A DNA stretch of 7,169 bases from an uncultured Oscillospiraceae bacterium. Its GTDB lineage: Bacteria; Bacillota; Clostridia; UBA1212; SIG427. The DNA lies in the NCBI GenBank assembly GCA_902465325.1, contig CABQMV010000101.1, positions 1 to 7,169 on the forward strand. Reading direction: 5' to 3'. Both the position numbers and the translations under genes were made by a program. This document shows positions 1 through 6,935 of the stretch, piece by piece (within the stretch, counting starts at the first letter, position 1; every line of letters begins with the position of its first letter). The notes beneath the pieces are model-generated. The model did no database searches. It had not been told where the DNA came from and was given only the letters and a program-made list of their open reading frames with translations.

Positions 1-2
1 GG

Positions 3-2666
3 AGCTGGGGGCAGACCTATGACTTTATTTCCGCTGTAAAATTTGCTTCTAAAAAGAGAGCGGCAGAGGAAGACGCAGATGCGGTTTCTTTTATAAAAGA
101 GAAGCGGGAGGCTGTCAAGAAATCCTTTAAAAATTTGTTTGCTCTGTTTGGCGGAGGAAGGGAAGCGGGATTTCATGAAATGGAGGCGGTTGCGCCCTGT
201 ATCCGTATTTTGTCGGAGCTGGTGACAGAGTTTGACAGACGCTATACACAGGAAAAGACAGAAAACCGTATCATGAGTTTTTCTGACCTGGAACATAAAG
301 CGCTGCGTGTATTGCGGGAGCCTGCAATAGCGGCTGTGTACAGAGAAAAATTTCAGGAAATCTATGTGGATGAATACCAGGATACCAATGAGCTTCAGGA
401 GGCAATTATAGGGGCGGTCTCAGGTCCCGGCAATGTCTTTATGGTAGGAGATGTAAAGCAGAGCATCTATGCCTTTCGGCAGGCCTGTCCGGAGCTTTTT
501 CTTCAGAAGGAACAGCGATTTTGCGAGGCTGCTTCTATGCGGAAGCCGGATCAGGACTGCCTTGTCAGACTATCTGTGAACTTTCGGAGCCGGCAGGAGG
601 TAATTGCTTCTGTCAATCAGGTTTTTCGGGGGATCATGAACAAACGTACCTGCGGTACAGAATACGGGGCTGCGGAACAGCTTTATTACGGGGCCTCCTA
701 TTACGATGCCTATCCGGGGAATTTTAAAAGTGAGCTACTGCTGTGTCCGGGCGGTCTGGATCAGGAGACGGACCGAATTGCTTTTCGGATCCGGGAGCTG
801 ATGCGCACCGGCTTTTTGGTGTACGATAAAGAGCTCTCCGGTCAGCGGCCTATTACCTACCGGGATATTGTTATTTTACAGAGGAGTGCTAATACTACAG
901 GTCCCCAGATGGTTCAGCGGCTTCAGGCCCATGGAATACCCGTGTATTCCCCTGAAAAAGGAGGCTTCTTTCAGAACTATGACGTGAATGTTATTTTATC
1001 CTATATCAGGCTGATGGATAATCCTCTTCAGGATATCCCTCTGCTGACAGTACTGCGTTCCGCTCTGGTTGGCTTTGATGATACTATGCTGGCCCAAATC
1101 CGGCTTCATTGTCCCCGGGTTCTTTTATACGAAGCTATGCTCACAATGGAGGACAGCCGTGTACAGGCTTTTTTGAAGGAGCTGAACGAGCGCCGAGAGA
1201 AGGCTAATTCCGTGCCCATTTCCCAGTTTATTTGGCGGCTTATAACAGAGAGCGGCTACTATGAGTACGTGGGGGCTGCAAAGGGCGGCGCCCGGCGGCA
1301 GGCAAATCTGCGGATGCTCTTTGACCGGGCTGTGGCCTTTGAAAACGGGAAGAGAAAGGGCTTTTTTCGTTTTATCAATTATATTGAACGGCTGCAGCAA
1401 AAGGCTTCTGAGTGGGACGGCGCTTCCGATTTTAATGAGGGAATGGATGTTGTGCGCGTTGTCAGTATTCATAAGAGTAAGGGGTTGGAGTACCCGGTGG
1501 TTTTTCTGGCGGGGACCGGCCGGAAGCTTCTTCCGGTTCCTGCAGCGGGAAAGCTGTCCTTTCATAAGAAACTGGGGCTTGCCATGTATGGCTATGATAA
1601 AAAGGAGGATCTTTTTGCTGGTACGGTTATGAGTCAAAGCATTGCTCTGCTGAAGCGAAGAGAGGAACTGGCAGAGGAAATGAGGGTTCTCTATGTGGCG
1701 ATGACCAGAGCCCGAGAAAAGCTGATTCTTACTGCTTCCGGAGAGAAGCTTTCTAAGTTTGAGCTGCGGGAGGAGAGCCCAACTGCCTATAGAGTGCTTT
1801 CTGCTGCTTCTTATGTAGATTGGATTGCTTTAGCGGCAGGGGAGTCTTTCTGGACCTTGGATACAGAGGCTTTTGAATCGGAAGTCCCAGCTGTGTCTGT
1901 GACAGAGCCTTTGCCGGAAATACAGGCCCGGCCTTCTCTGGTAAAATGGCAGTATCCTTATGCAGCGGAAGCTCGGCTGCCCTTAAAAATGTCAGTGTCT
2001 GAAATAAAGGGTAGAAGGCTTGACTGGGAGGAGGAGACTCCTTTTTATCCGGAGGATATGCTTTCAACGATGCCTTTAAAGGAATTTTTGGAAAATCAAA
2101 ACAGAGGAGAGGGCGAAGGTCAGCAGTTTTCTCCGACCCAAACAGGAACTGTGCTTCACGCCTGTCTGGAAAGAGTAAATCTGGATGCCTGCCGTCTGGC
2201 ATTGGCTGAGGCGAGGCCTGAGGAAGCAATGGAGCGTCTGATAGCGGATACTGTACAGGAGATGGTGGAAAAAGGGTATCTTCTGCAGGAGGAAAGCGCT
2301 GCTGTTGATCCCTGTCTGCCTGCTGCGTTTTTTCTCTCGGAAACCGGAAAGAGAATGCTGCGCAGTCAGCGGATTAGACGGGAAGTCCCTTTTACACTGT
2401 TGAAGAACGCAGATGAGATTTTACCCGAAGCTTCGGGCAAAGTTGCAGTGCAGGGGATTATAGACTGCTGCTTTTTAGAGGACGGAGCCTATGTCATTGT
2501 AGACTACAAAAGTGATCAGGTGCGCGGGCAAGCTCTTCGGGAGAGGGCCAAGAGCTATAAAACACAGCTGTGTCTGTACAAAGAAGCATTAGAACAGATT
2601 ACCGGTATCCCCGTAAAAGAAAAGATTCTGTTTTTCTTGAGAAGCGGTGTTTCTGTAAACGTTTAA
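3..2666 (+). CDS. addA: ATP-dependent helicase/nuclease subunit A (AddA), 5'-truncated
   Basis: AddA is the superfamily 1 helicase and nuclease subunit of AddAB, which processes double-strand breaks for RecA-dependent repair in Firmicutes (the functional counterpart of RecBCD). The frame is open from base 3, so the gene begins before the window; the TTG at 135 is internal. About 887 residues are present of roughly 1,200 usual for the family, and the Walker A region is missing off the left edge. Visible helicase motifs in order: DEYQDT (motif II, 369-386), VGDVKQSIYAFR (motif III, 444-479), VNFRSR (motif IV, 576-593), VVSIHKSKGLEYP (motif V, from 1458) and VLYVAMTRAREKL (motif VI, 1686-1724). 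The C-terminal RecB-like nuclease domain shows GTVLHACLE (from 2145) and IVDYKSDQ (from 2496), with the metal-binding Asp at 2502 and catalytic Lys at 2508. The partner addB would be expected just upstream. The stop overlaps the stop of the opposing LCP-like gene. Confidence 0.96.
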   Translation, partial: SWGQTYDFISAVKFASKKRAAEEDADAVSFIKEKREAVKKSFKNLFALFGGGREAGFHEMEAVAPCIRILSELVTEFDRRYTQEKTENRIMSFSDLEHKALRVLREPAIAAVYREKFQEIYVDEYQDTNELQEAIIGAVSGPGNVFMVGDVKQSIYAFRQACPELFLQKEQRFCEAASMRKPDQDCLVRLSVNFRSRQEVIASVNQVFRGIMNKRTCGTEYGAAEQLYYGASYYDAYPGNFKSELLLCPGGLDQETDRIAFRIRELMRTGFLVYDKELSGQRPITYRDIVILQRSANTTGPQMVQRLQAHGIPVYSPEKGGFFQNYDVNVILSYIRLMDNPLQDIPLLTVLRSALVGFDDTMLAQIRLHCPRVLLYEAMLTMEDSRVQAFLKELNERREKANSVPISQFIWRLITESGYYEYVGAAKGGARRQANLRMLFDRAVAFENGKRKGFFRFINYIERLQQKASEWDGASDFNEGMDVVRVVSIHKSKGLEYPVVFLAGTGRKLLPVPAAGKLSFHKKLGLAMYGYDKKEDLFAGTVMSQSIALLKRREELAEEMRVLYVAMTRAREKLILTASGEKLSKFELREESPTAYRVLSAASYVDWIALAAGESFWTLDTEAFESEVPAVSVTEPLPEIQARPSLVKWQYPYAAEARLPLKMSVSEIKGRRLDWEEETPFYPEDMLSTMPLKEFLENQNRGEGEGQQFSPTQTGTVLHACLERVNLDACRLALAEARPEEAMERLIADTVQEMVEKGYLLQEESAAVDPCLPAAFFLSETGKRMLRSQRIRREVPFTLLKNADEILPEASGKVAVQGIIDCCFLEDGAYVIVDYKSDQVRGQALRERAKSYKTQLCLYKEALEQITGIPVKEKILFFLRSGVSVNV

Positions 2667-3673
2667 AAGAGATAGTCCAGAACCTGGCTGGCGGTAATGT
2701 CTTTTCCTGTTTTTAAATCTGTCAGCATATTATTGTAAATAAGATAGAATTCTCTGTTAGACTGAAAATTTCCGGTGACCAGATAGTATTTTACCTGAGA
2801 GGGGTCTGTTTTACCCAGATTATAACACATTCCTTCCAGCGTTTCTTCCGTCATATTTGTATCGTAGGATTCCAGAAACGGGGCAAAAAATTCATTGAAA
2901 TTCTCCTGGTTGTCGGCAGTAATCGTGTGGTTTACAAACCCGCTGAGTAAAAAATACACAATATCGTCAGACATGGAAGCGTGGATTTCTAGAGGGTCTG
3001 CATCGTCGTAGTATTCTACAATATCGCTGCTCAGATAGGCGCCGGTGTCCCCAATAAAGCGTATTAGATTGATTGCAGAGCTGCCGGATATCGTGGAGCT
3101 TCCCTGAGGATAGTTGATCCCTGTAGAGTAATTGATATCAGAGGTTTCTGTATCAATAAATTTTATCGGATAGGGAAGTTCGCATTTTATAGAATTTATA
3201 CCGGAGATAAAATCTGACAGAGAATCATAGGTGAATGTGGTATAACAGGGAATATCAATTCCCAGCAGTGAGGTGAGATACTTGGCAGTGCGTTCCGCCC
3301 CGTACTGACTGAAATACTTGCCCAGACTGATTACTTTATTTCCGGTCTCATGATCTACTGTTTTCAGATTTTCCGGTATTAAGAGAAAAGACAGTTCCTG
3401 CGTTACAGGGCTGTATTTTGAAACAAGAAAATTAACTGCCTCCCGCTTTTGCGAAGGGGCCAGAATATAGAGTACATTTCCGTCATAGTAGTCCTGAAGC
3501 TCATAGCGGAGCGGATCGTATAAGTTGCCTGCAGGCGGAAGGGGCGTAGGATTTCCCGGCTCCTGCTGAATTTCTTTAGGATCATATTTCAGAGCCGTCA
3601 CATAGCCTCCAATACAAAGTGCCAGAAAAACCACTGCTGAAAGTGTAAAAAGAAAACGCTTTAAATTATCCAT
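2663..3673 (-). CDS. Divergent LCP (LytR-CpsA-Psr)-like membrane-anchored protein
   Basis: A 336-residue protein with a short cytoplasmic N-terminus, one membrane segment (about residues 8-29), a proline-rich linker (about 40-50) and a long extracellular domain. The domain resembles LCP proteins, which transfer glycopolymers such as teichoic acids to peptidoglycan: LSFLLIPENLKT (95-105) lies where LCP has a IPRDT-type motif, LLGIDIPCYTTFTYDSLSDFI (136-157) matches the family's central strand, and ISGSSAINLIRF (195-206) sits where LCP has its LNGEQALAYVR-type segment. The usual Arg and Asp of IPRDT are not present, so it may be inactive as a transferase or bind something else. The ATG at 3671-3673 has a good AAGGAGA ribosome site that lies inside the end of the upstream xer gene, 2 bases away, so the two are surely co-transcribed. 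The LCP assignment comes from pattern resemblance only; the membrane topology is firm. Confidence 0.7.
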   Translation of the reverse strand: MDNLKRFLFTLSAVVFLALCIGGYVTALKYDPKEIQQEPGNPTPLPPAGNLYDPLRYELQDYYDGNVLYILAPSQKREAVNFLVSKYSPVTQELSFLLIPENLKTVDHETGNKVISLGKYFSQYGAERTAKYLTSLLGIDIPCYTTFTYDSLSDFISGINSIKCELPYPIKFIDTETSDINYSTGINYPQGSSTISGSSAINLIRFIGDTGAYLSSDIVEYYDDADPLEIHASMSDDIVYFLLSGFVNHTITADNQENFNEFFAPFLESYDTNMTEETLEGMCYNLGKTDPSQVKYYLVTGNFQSNREFYLIYNNMLTDLKTGKDITASQVLDYLF

Positions 3674-3675
3674 TC

Positions 3676-4659
3676 TTATTTCTCCTTTTCCCCATCCTGT
3701 TTAAAATTGGCCAGAGGATTTTTGCTGACCGCTTCTTTTAGGCGGGCGTTGTTTACGTGCGTATAAATTTCAGTTGTCGCCACGCTGTTATGCCCCAGGA
3801 TTTCCTGAAGTGCTCGGATATCTACATCTCCGTAGGAATACATCAGTGTTGCCGCCGTGTGCCGAAGCTTATGCGTTGAATACTTTTTGGGATCCAAATT
3901 GGCCAGCGTAATATATTTTTTTACAGTATACTGCACTGTTTTTGTACTGATTCGCTGTTTCCTCTTGCTTAAAAACAGTGCCTTTTCATCTTTGCCTTTT
4001 ATTTTAGGCCGGACCTGCAGGTATTTTTCTATCGCGTCCACGCAAGCCTGATTTAAATAAATGGTGCGCTCTTTATTTCCCTTGCCGGTAACCACCAGGG
4101 TATCTCCTGAAAGATCGCTGGTATTAATTCCTACCAGCTCGGACAGCCGCATACCGCAGTTAAGAAAAAGCACGATCATACAGTAATCCCGTTCCCTGTG
4201 CTCTCCGTCAATTACATTCAGCAAAGCCTGACACTCTTCCAGTTCCAGATAGCGGGGCAGGGTTTTGGTTATTTTCGGGGAGTCCAGTTCTGCAGCGGGA
4301 TTGTTTTCAATGAGATTTGCCTTGGTCTGAGCATATTTGAAAAAAGAACGGAGACAGGCTACCTTTCTGGCTCGGGTTACTGCCTTGTCGCCCCGCTCGC
4401 GGTTTATGTAGTTTAAAAAAGCGTATAAATCTGTAAGCGCAATCTGATTAAGCATTTCCACAGTAAAATGCTCAGGATTATCCAGTCCCTTTTTTGCCGA
4501 TAAAAAGCCGAAAAACAGCAAAAGATCATAACGGTATTCTTTCACAGTATTTTTTGACTTGCCTGCAATGGCTTCCATATAGATAAGAAAATCTTCACAG
4601 AAATCGGGCAGACGTTGACTTTTTTCCTCTTCCCGATCGGCTTTATGTGGTTTGGACAA
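3676..4659 (-). CDS. XerC/XerD-type tyrosine recombinase
   Basis: A 327-residue site-specific recombinase of the phage-integrase family, which cuts and rejoins DNA through a 3'-phosphotyrosine. An N-terminal SAM-like core-binding domain (about residues 16-115, LPDFCEDFLIYMEAIAGKS through the YAQTKANLIENNP segment) is followed by a catalytic domain with the full active set: Arg171 (CGMRLSEL), Lys193 (TGKGNKER), His263 and Arg266 (STHKLRHTAA), His290 (LGHNSVATTEIYTHV) and nucleophile Tyr299. Length and motifs fit chromosomal XerC/XerD (about 300 residues) plus a charged N-terminal extension of some 18 residues. The TTG start (4657-4659) is chosen because AAAGGAGG sits 9 bases upstream. It is transcribed from its own promoter and leads an operon with the LCP-like gene. 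A role in chromosome dimer resolution is likely from the family; whether it acts as XerC, XerD or a lone Xer cannot be told here. It does not look like the integrase of the conjugative element at the right end. Confidence 0.93.
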   Translation of the reverse strand: MSKPHKADREEEKSQRLPDFCEDFLIYMEAIAGKSKNTVKEYRYDLLLFFGFLSAKKGLDNPEHFTVEMLNQIALTDLYAFLNYINRERGDKAVTRARKVACLRSFFKYAQTKANLIENNPAAELDSPKITKTLPRYLELEECQALLNVIDGEHRERDYCMIVLFLNCGMRLSELVGINTSDLSGDTLVVTGKGNKERTIYLNQACVDAIEKYLQVRPKIKGKDEKALFLSKRKQRISTKTVQYTVKKYITLANLDPKKYSTHKLRHTAATLMYSYGDVDIRALQEILGHNSVATTEIYTHVNNARLKEAVSKNPLANFKQDGEKEK

Positions 4660-4690
4660 GATAAAACCTCCTTTCTATACTTCCCGTACA

Positions 4691-4719
4691 ATTATACAAA
4701 ATGTTTTAAAGGATGACAA
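4691..4719 (-). promoter_or_regulatory. Sigma-A promoter for the xer-LCP operon
   Basis: Read on the minus strand, TTGTCA (4714-4719) and a perfect TATAAT (4691-4696) are separated by exactly 17 bases. Transcription should start near 4684, giving a leader of about 25 bases that carries the AAAGGAGG ribosome site before the TTG start of the recombinase. This shows the operon has its own start and does not depend on the zinc-ribbon gene upstream. Confidence 0.85.
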
Positions 4720-4729
4720 GAGAGGGAAA

Positions 4730-5136
4730 TCAGGCCCTTTTGGTAAATTGGTGACCGCATTTTTGGCAGTTGACGGAGAGTTTTTTTCCGCCCTGCCGGG
4801 GAACCCGCAGGTGTGCATTGCATTGTGGACAGTTAAAGTATTTATAGGTTTTGCGCTGAGAAAAACGCGTTTTAGCAAATTGTAGCTTGGCTTTCATAGG
4901 TTGCCAGAGCTTCAAAAACTTTTCGTTTTCCAGCCGCCTTTTCTGAATATTGCGGGAAAGAATTCGGAAAAGGGCCCAGAAAATGGGGAGCCAGTCCAGG
5001 GCCTGAATCCAAAAAATTCCCGTTGCCGCGGCTATTGTACGGAGCAAAATCATCAGTACTACAGAAAACAGAATCAGGGCGATTCCAGCTGGTCGCCGCC
5101 GTATCTTCCCGCCATAAATTTTCTTAAGAAGTTCAT
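4730..5136 (-). CDS. Small membrane protein with C-terminal zinc ribbon, apparent frameshift
   Basis: The main reading frame encodes two hydrophobic segments (around GIALILFSVVLMILL and IFWIQALDWLPIFWALF), a basic linker (RNIQKRRLENEKF) and a C-terminal zinc ribbon with paired cysteines CPQC (codons at 4829-4831 and 4820-4822) and CQKC (4766-4768 and 4757-4759). In this frame the only upstream start is a GTG at 5144-5146 that overlaps the ribosome site itself, which is implausible. The ATG at 5134-5136 lies 9 bases after AAGGAGG and begins MNFLRKFMAGRYGGDQL, which from memory matches the N-terminus of clostridial zinc-ribbon membrane proteins of this type, but this frame stops at 5074-5076. 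Inserting one G around 5083-5088 would join DQL to GIALILF. I infer a 1-base deletion or sequencing error; the intact protein would be about 135 residues. Function unknown, probably a membrane protein with its ribbon in the cytoplasm. Confidence 0.72.
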
Positions 5137-5156
5137 TGGGAAACACCTCCTTTTAT

Positions 5157-5167
5157 ATTATACCATA
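5157..5167 (-). promoter_or_regulatory. Extended -10 promoter for the zinc-ribbon gene
   Basis: On the minus strand TATGGTATAAT matches the extended -10 element TRTGnTATAAT. The -35 position (5180-5185, TCTTTA) is poor, as expected when an extended -10 carries the promoter. The transcript would start almost at the AAGGAGG site, giving a very short leader of about 15-20 bases. A second possible promoter further up is TTGATA-16-TATATT. Confidence 0.55.
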
Positions 5168-5269
5168 CTGTTGGGAATATAAAGAGAACGCCTCTGTTAT
5201 CAATGATACAGAGCGAGGGCGATTAAAAATGCTAGAATCCGTATGCAGACCGTTTCTAAAAGTAAAATA

Positions 5270-5298
5270 TTGATATTGTAAAAAAAGAATGATAATAT
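5270..5298 (+). promoter_or_regulatory. Candidate promoter for the acetyltransferase operon
   Basis: TTGATA (5270-5275) lies 17 bases before TAATAT (5293-5298), within a very AT-rich stretch. The -35 fits well, the -10 only moderately (4 of 6), and AT-rich DNA gives chance matches. Transcription would start near 5305, with the AGGAG site (5323-5327) upstream of the ATG at 5339. Confidence 0.4.
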
Positions 5299-5338
5299 AT
5301 GTGGCATTAAAAAATAAAATATAGGAGTAATTTTAACG

Positions 5339-5956
5339 ATGGAAAAGTTAAAGTTTAAAATTTATTTCGAAGAAGGGAAGCCTGTTTCCTTTGAAAGCAA
5401 TCGCATCATTGTACGGAGATTTCAAAAAGACGATTGGCATGATTTACAGAAAATAGCACTTAGTAATGTCCGCTCCCCCTTCGCTGATTGTGACGAAGCT
5501 TGGCCCACAGACGATAATTCTATCCAGGATATGGTCACTTATTTTTCGCAAAATGATCCATTTTGGGCAATTGCCGCAAAAGAGGTAGGAGAAGTAGTTT
5601 GTTTTGTTAACTTTAATGGAATAGATGATCATAAATGTCTTGACATCGGACATGTGATGAATTCCGATTACTTTGGCCGGGACTATGAATATGAAGGTTT
5701 ATGGATGTTGTACGATTATGCTTTTACCTATTTATCAATAGATTCAATACAGGCTAATTGGGCGTTGGCCGATAAGAATAAGTTGCTCCCATTACAAAAA
5801 TTAGGGATGAAGGCGGTAAACACATATTCTCATCCTAAGTTTACTGAAAATTCAGACGGCAATAAGTCCTTTTTTGAGGGCTGTACTTTAGCGATACAAA
5901 AAGTAGATTGGATCAATACCGTATATATTGATGGAAAGGGGAATGACGATGTTTAA
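5339..5956 (+). CDS. GNAT-family N-acetyltransferase (RimJ/RimL-like)
   Basis: A 205-residue protein with the layout of GNAT acetyltransferases, which move an acetyl group from acetyl-CoA to an amine on a protein N-terminus, antibiotic or small molecule. The early motif NRIIVRRFQKDDWHDLQKIA (about residues 21-40) is the typical first strand and helix of the RimJ/RimL branch. Later come FWAIAAKEVGEVVCFVNF (about 75-92), an acceptor-side IGHVMNSDYFGRDYEYEGL (about 103-121) in the place of the acetyl-CoA loop, and the conserved end NKLLPLQKLGMKAV (about 147-160), the usual N-x-x-x-x-x-x-x-k-LGF-like helix. The ATG follows AGGAG by 11 bases. The gene overlaps the next one by 8-14 bases, so they are translationally coupled. 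It is distinctly AT-rich compared with the genes on both sides. The substrate cannot be told from sequence. Confidence 0.85.
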   Translation: MEKLKFKIYFEEGKPVSFESNRIIVRRFQKDDWHDLQKIALSNVRSPFADCDEAWPTDDNSIQDMVTYFSQNDPFWAIAAKEVGEVVCFVNFNGIDDHKCLDIGHVMNSDYFGRDYEYEGLWMLYDYAFTYLSIDSIQANWALADKNKLLPLQKLGMKAVNTYSHPKFTENSDGNKSFFEGCTLAIQKVDWINTVYIDGKGNDDV

Positions 5957-6692
5957 ACGAACATACTTCCAACGAATCGCAGCAAATAATCAAAAATGTC
6001 TCGCTTCTATACCAGAGAAAATTGTTGTTCATGAAAAATACCGTTTTGGATATACAGAAGCAGATTGCAGGCAATCCTTAATAGAGTTTCACCATTTTAT
6101 TTCCAAGTTATATAAAGAATTGGAAAATGAGCCTGAGAGATTTAAAATGCCCTGTATCCCTGAGATCGCTGGTAATACTTCTGGTCCGGACTATATGAAA
6201 TCCTATCATGCTTTTTTTGGCGCCGTTCATTTTCTTCAAAGTCTTGGGCGGGCTGGTAAAATACGGCAAGATGGAGAATTTGCCGTGCTGAATATAGATG
6301 GGCCGCTGCTAATAGAAGCCTGTGCTGAGTTGAAGGTAAAAAATCCTGACCAATATTTTACTGTCTTTCAAAACATAGCGTTCGGCTATTCCCAGATAAC
6401 TGAAACATCTAGTGCTATTTCGCCATCACAGAGGACGGCGAAACCGTGCGGGTGGAGAATGAGGCCGGTGTGGGCTTTCTCAATGCCCCCATCTATGGAG
6501 AGCTGGAAATCACCAAAACCGACAGTGCGGACGGGACGAGGCTTGCCAACGTCGGATTCCGTATCCGGGATTCGCTGGGCGCAGTTGTGGCGGAGGGCTA
6601 CACCGACGAAAGCGGCGTGGCGAGGTTCCGGCTTCGGGCGGGGCAGTACACCTATCAGGAATTTTCCGGTTTGGAGGGCTACAAGGCGGTAA
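5943..6692 (+). CDS. Protein of unknown function, 3' end probably replaced at about 6410
   Basis: I do not recognise this family. The start is ATG 5943 or ATG 5949 (MTMFKRTYFQRI), after AAAGGGG and inside the end of the acetyltransferase gene, indicating a coupled pair. The first about 155 residues look like a real soluble, mainly helical protein (FGYTEADCRQSLIEFHHFIS, and SYHAFFGAVHFLQSLG near 90-105) with AT-rich codon use. After about 6410 the frame continues to 6692 but its residues become Arg, Trp, Pro and Ser rich (for example TAKPCGWRMRPVWAF). That tail is the out-of-frame reading of a surface-protein fragment coded in another frame. I infer that the native C-terminus was lost by recombination, leaving a chimeric reading frame. 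The gene is probably non-functional or produces an altered protein. Confidence 0.55.
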   Translation: MTMFKRTYFQRIAANNQKCLASIPEKIVVHEKYRFGYTEADCRQSLIEFHHFISKLYKELENEPERFKMPCIPEIAGNTSGPDYMKSYHAFFGAVHFLQSLGRAGKIRQDGEFAVLNIDGPLLIEACAELKVKNPDQYFTVFQNIAFGYSQITETSSAISPSQRTAKPCGWRMRPVWAFSMPPSMESWKSPKPTVRTGRGLPTSDSVSGIRWAQLWRRATPTKAAWRGSGFGRGSTPIRNFPVWRATRR

Positions 6693-6889
6693 CGACGGAG
6701 TTCCCCTTTGAAATCACGGAGGACGGACAGATTATCCAAGTGACTGTGACGAATGAGAAAATCCCCACACCCGAAGTGCCGCAGACCGGCGACAACACGC
6801 TGATTTGGCCGTTTGTTGCGCTGGCCGGGGCGTCTTTGGGAACGCTGGTGCTGCTCACCCTGCGCCGCAAGCGTACCGACAGCCGATAA
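6413..6889 (+). pseudogene. SpaA/Cna-B-type LPXTG surface protein, C-terminal fragment
   Basis: The frame opens after a stop at 6410-6412 and reads YFAITEDGETVRVENEAGVGF, then a complete Cna-B/SpaA-type domain. That domain has the isopeptide set: Lys in ITKTD (6515-6517), Glu in YQEFSG (6659-6661) and Asn in VTNEK (6752-6754). It ends in a sortase signal VPQTG (6776-6790), a hydrophobic segment of about 20 residues (WPFVALAGASLGTLVLLTL) and a basic tail RRKRTDSR. Proteins of this kind are cell-wall-anchored adhesins or pilins and are a regular part of Tn1549/CTn-type conjugative elements, near the mobilisation genes. The usual N-terminal part, several hundred residues or more with a signal peptide, is missing, and no ribosome site precedes a usable start (a GTG at 6446 is internal). 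High GC and clean reading frame contrast with the AT-rich genes just upstream. Confidence 0.82.
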
Positions 6890-6913
6890 CTTCGGGCCAA
6901 GTTGGCCCGAAGT
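6889..6913 (+). terminator. Perfect 12-bp hairpin after the surface-protein gene
   Basis: ACTTCGGGCCAA and its exact reverse complement TTGGCCCGAAGT flank a single central G, starting at the last base of the TAA stop. The GC-rich stem lies between the surface-protein fragment and the MobC-like gene. The downstream sequence CAAATATAG lacks a T-run, so it is either a weak terminator, an RNA-processing or stability hairpin, or a protein-binding dyad. Confidence 0.55.
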
Positions 6914-6935
6914 CAAATATAGAAAGGAGCAGGAT

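Larger units (their letters stand above)
5147..5338. other. Divergent intergenic region between zinc-ribbon gene and acetyltransferase gene
   Basis: About 190 bases without a gene. The left part holds the promoter of the leftward zinc-ribbon gene. An imperfect hairpin lies at 5192-5213, pairing CTCTG with CAGAG and TATC with GATA around an AAT loop with one unpaired T; no T-run follows on either strand, so it is not a convincing terminator. The right part is very AT-rich and carries the promoter of the rightward acetyltransferase gene. The change in composition here could mark the left edge of an acquired segment. Confidence 0.5.

Noticed and set aside
135..137. TTG as the true start of addA
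   Set aside because: The frame stays open to the window edge with coherent AddA-like sequence, there is no ribosome site, and the Walker A region must lie upstream.
1125..2229. Long minus-strand open frames within addA
   Set aside because: They lie opposite well-supported AddA motifs, lack ribosome sites and show no family resemblance; they are antisense shadows.
3676..4659. Recombinase as the integrase of the conjugative element at the right end
   Set aside because: It has XerC/XerD-like length and motifs, forms an operon with a chromosomal-looking gene and is separated from the element DNA by other genes; no attachment site is visible.
5192..5213. Hairpin as an intrinsic terminator
   Set aside because: The stem has an unpaired base and no T-run follows on either strand.
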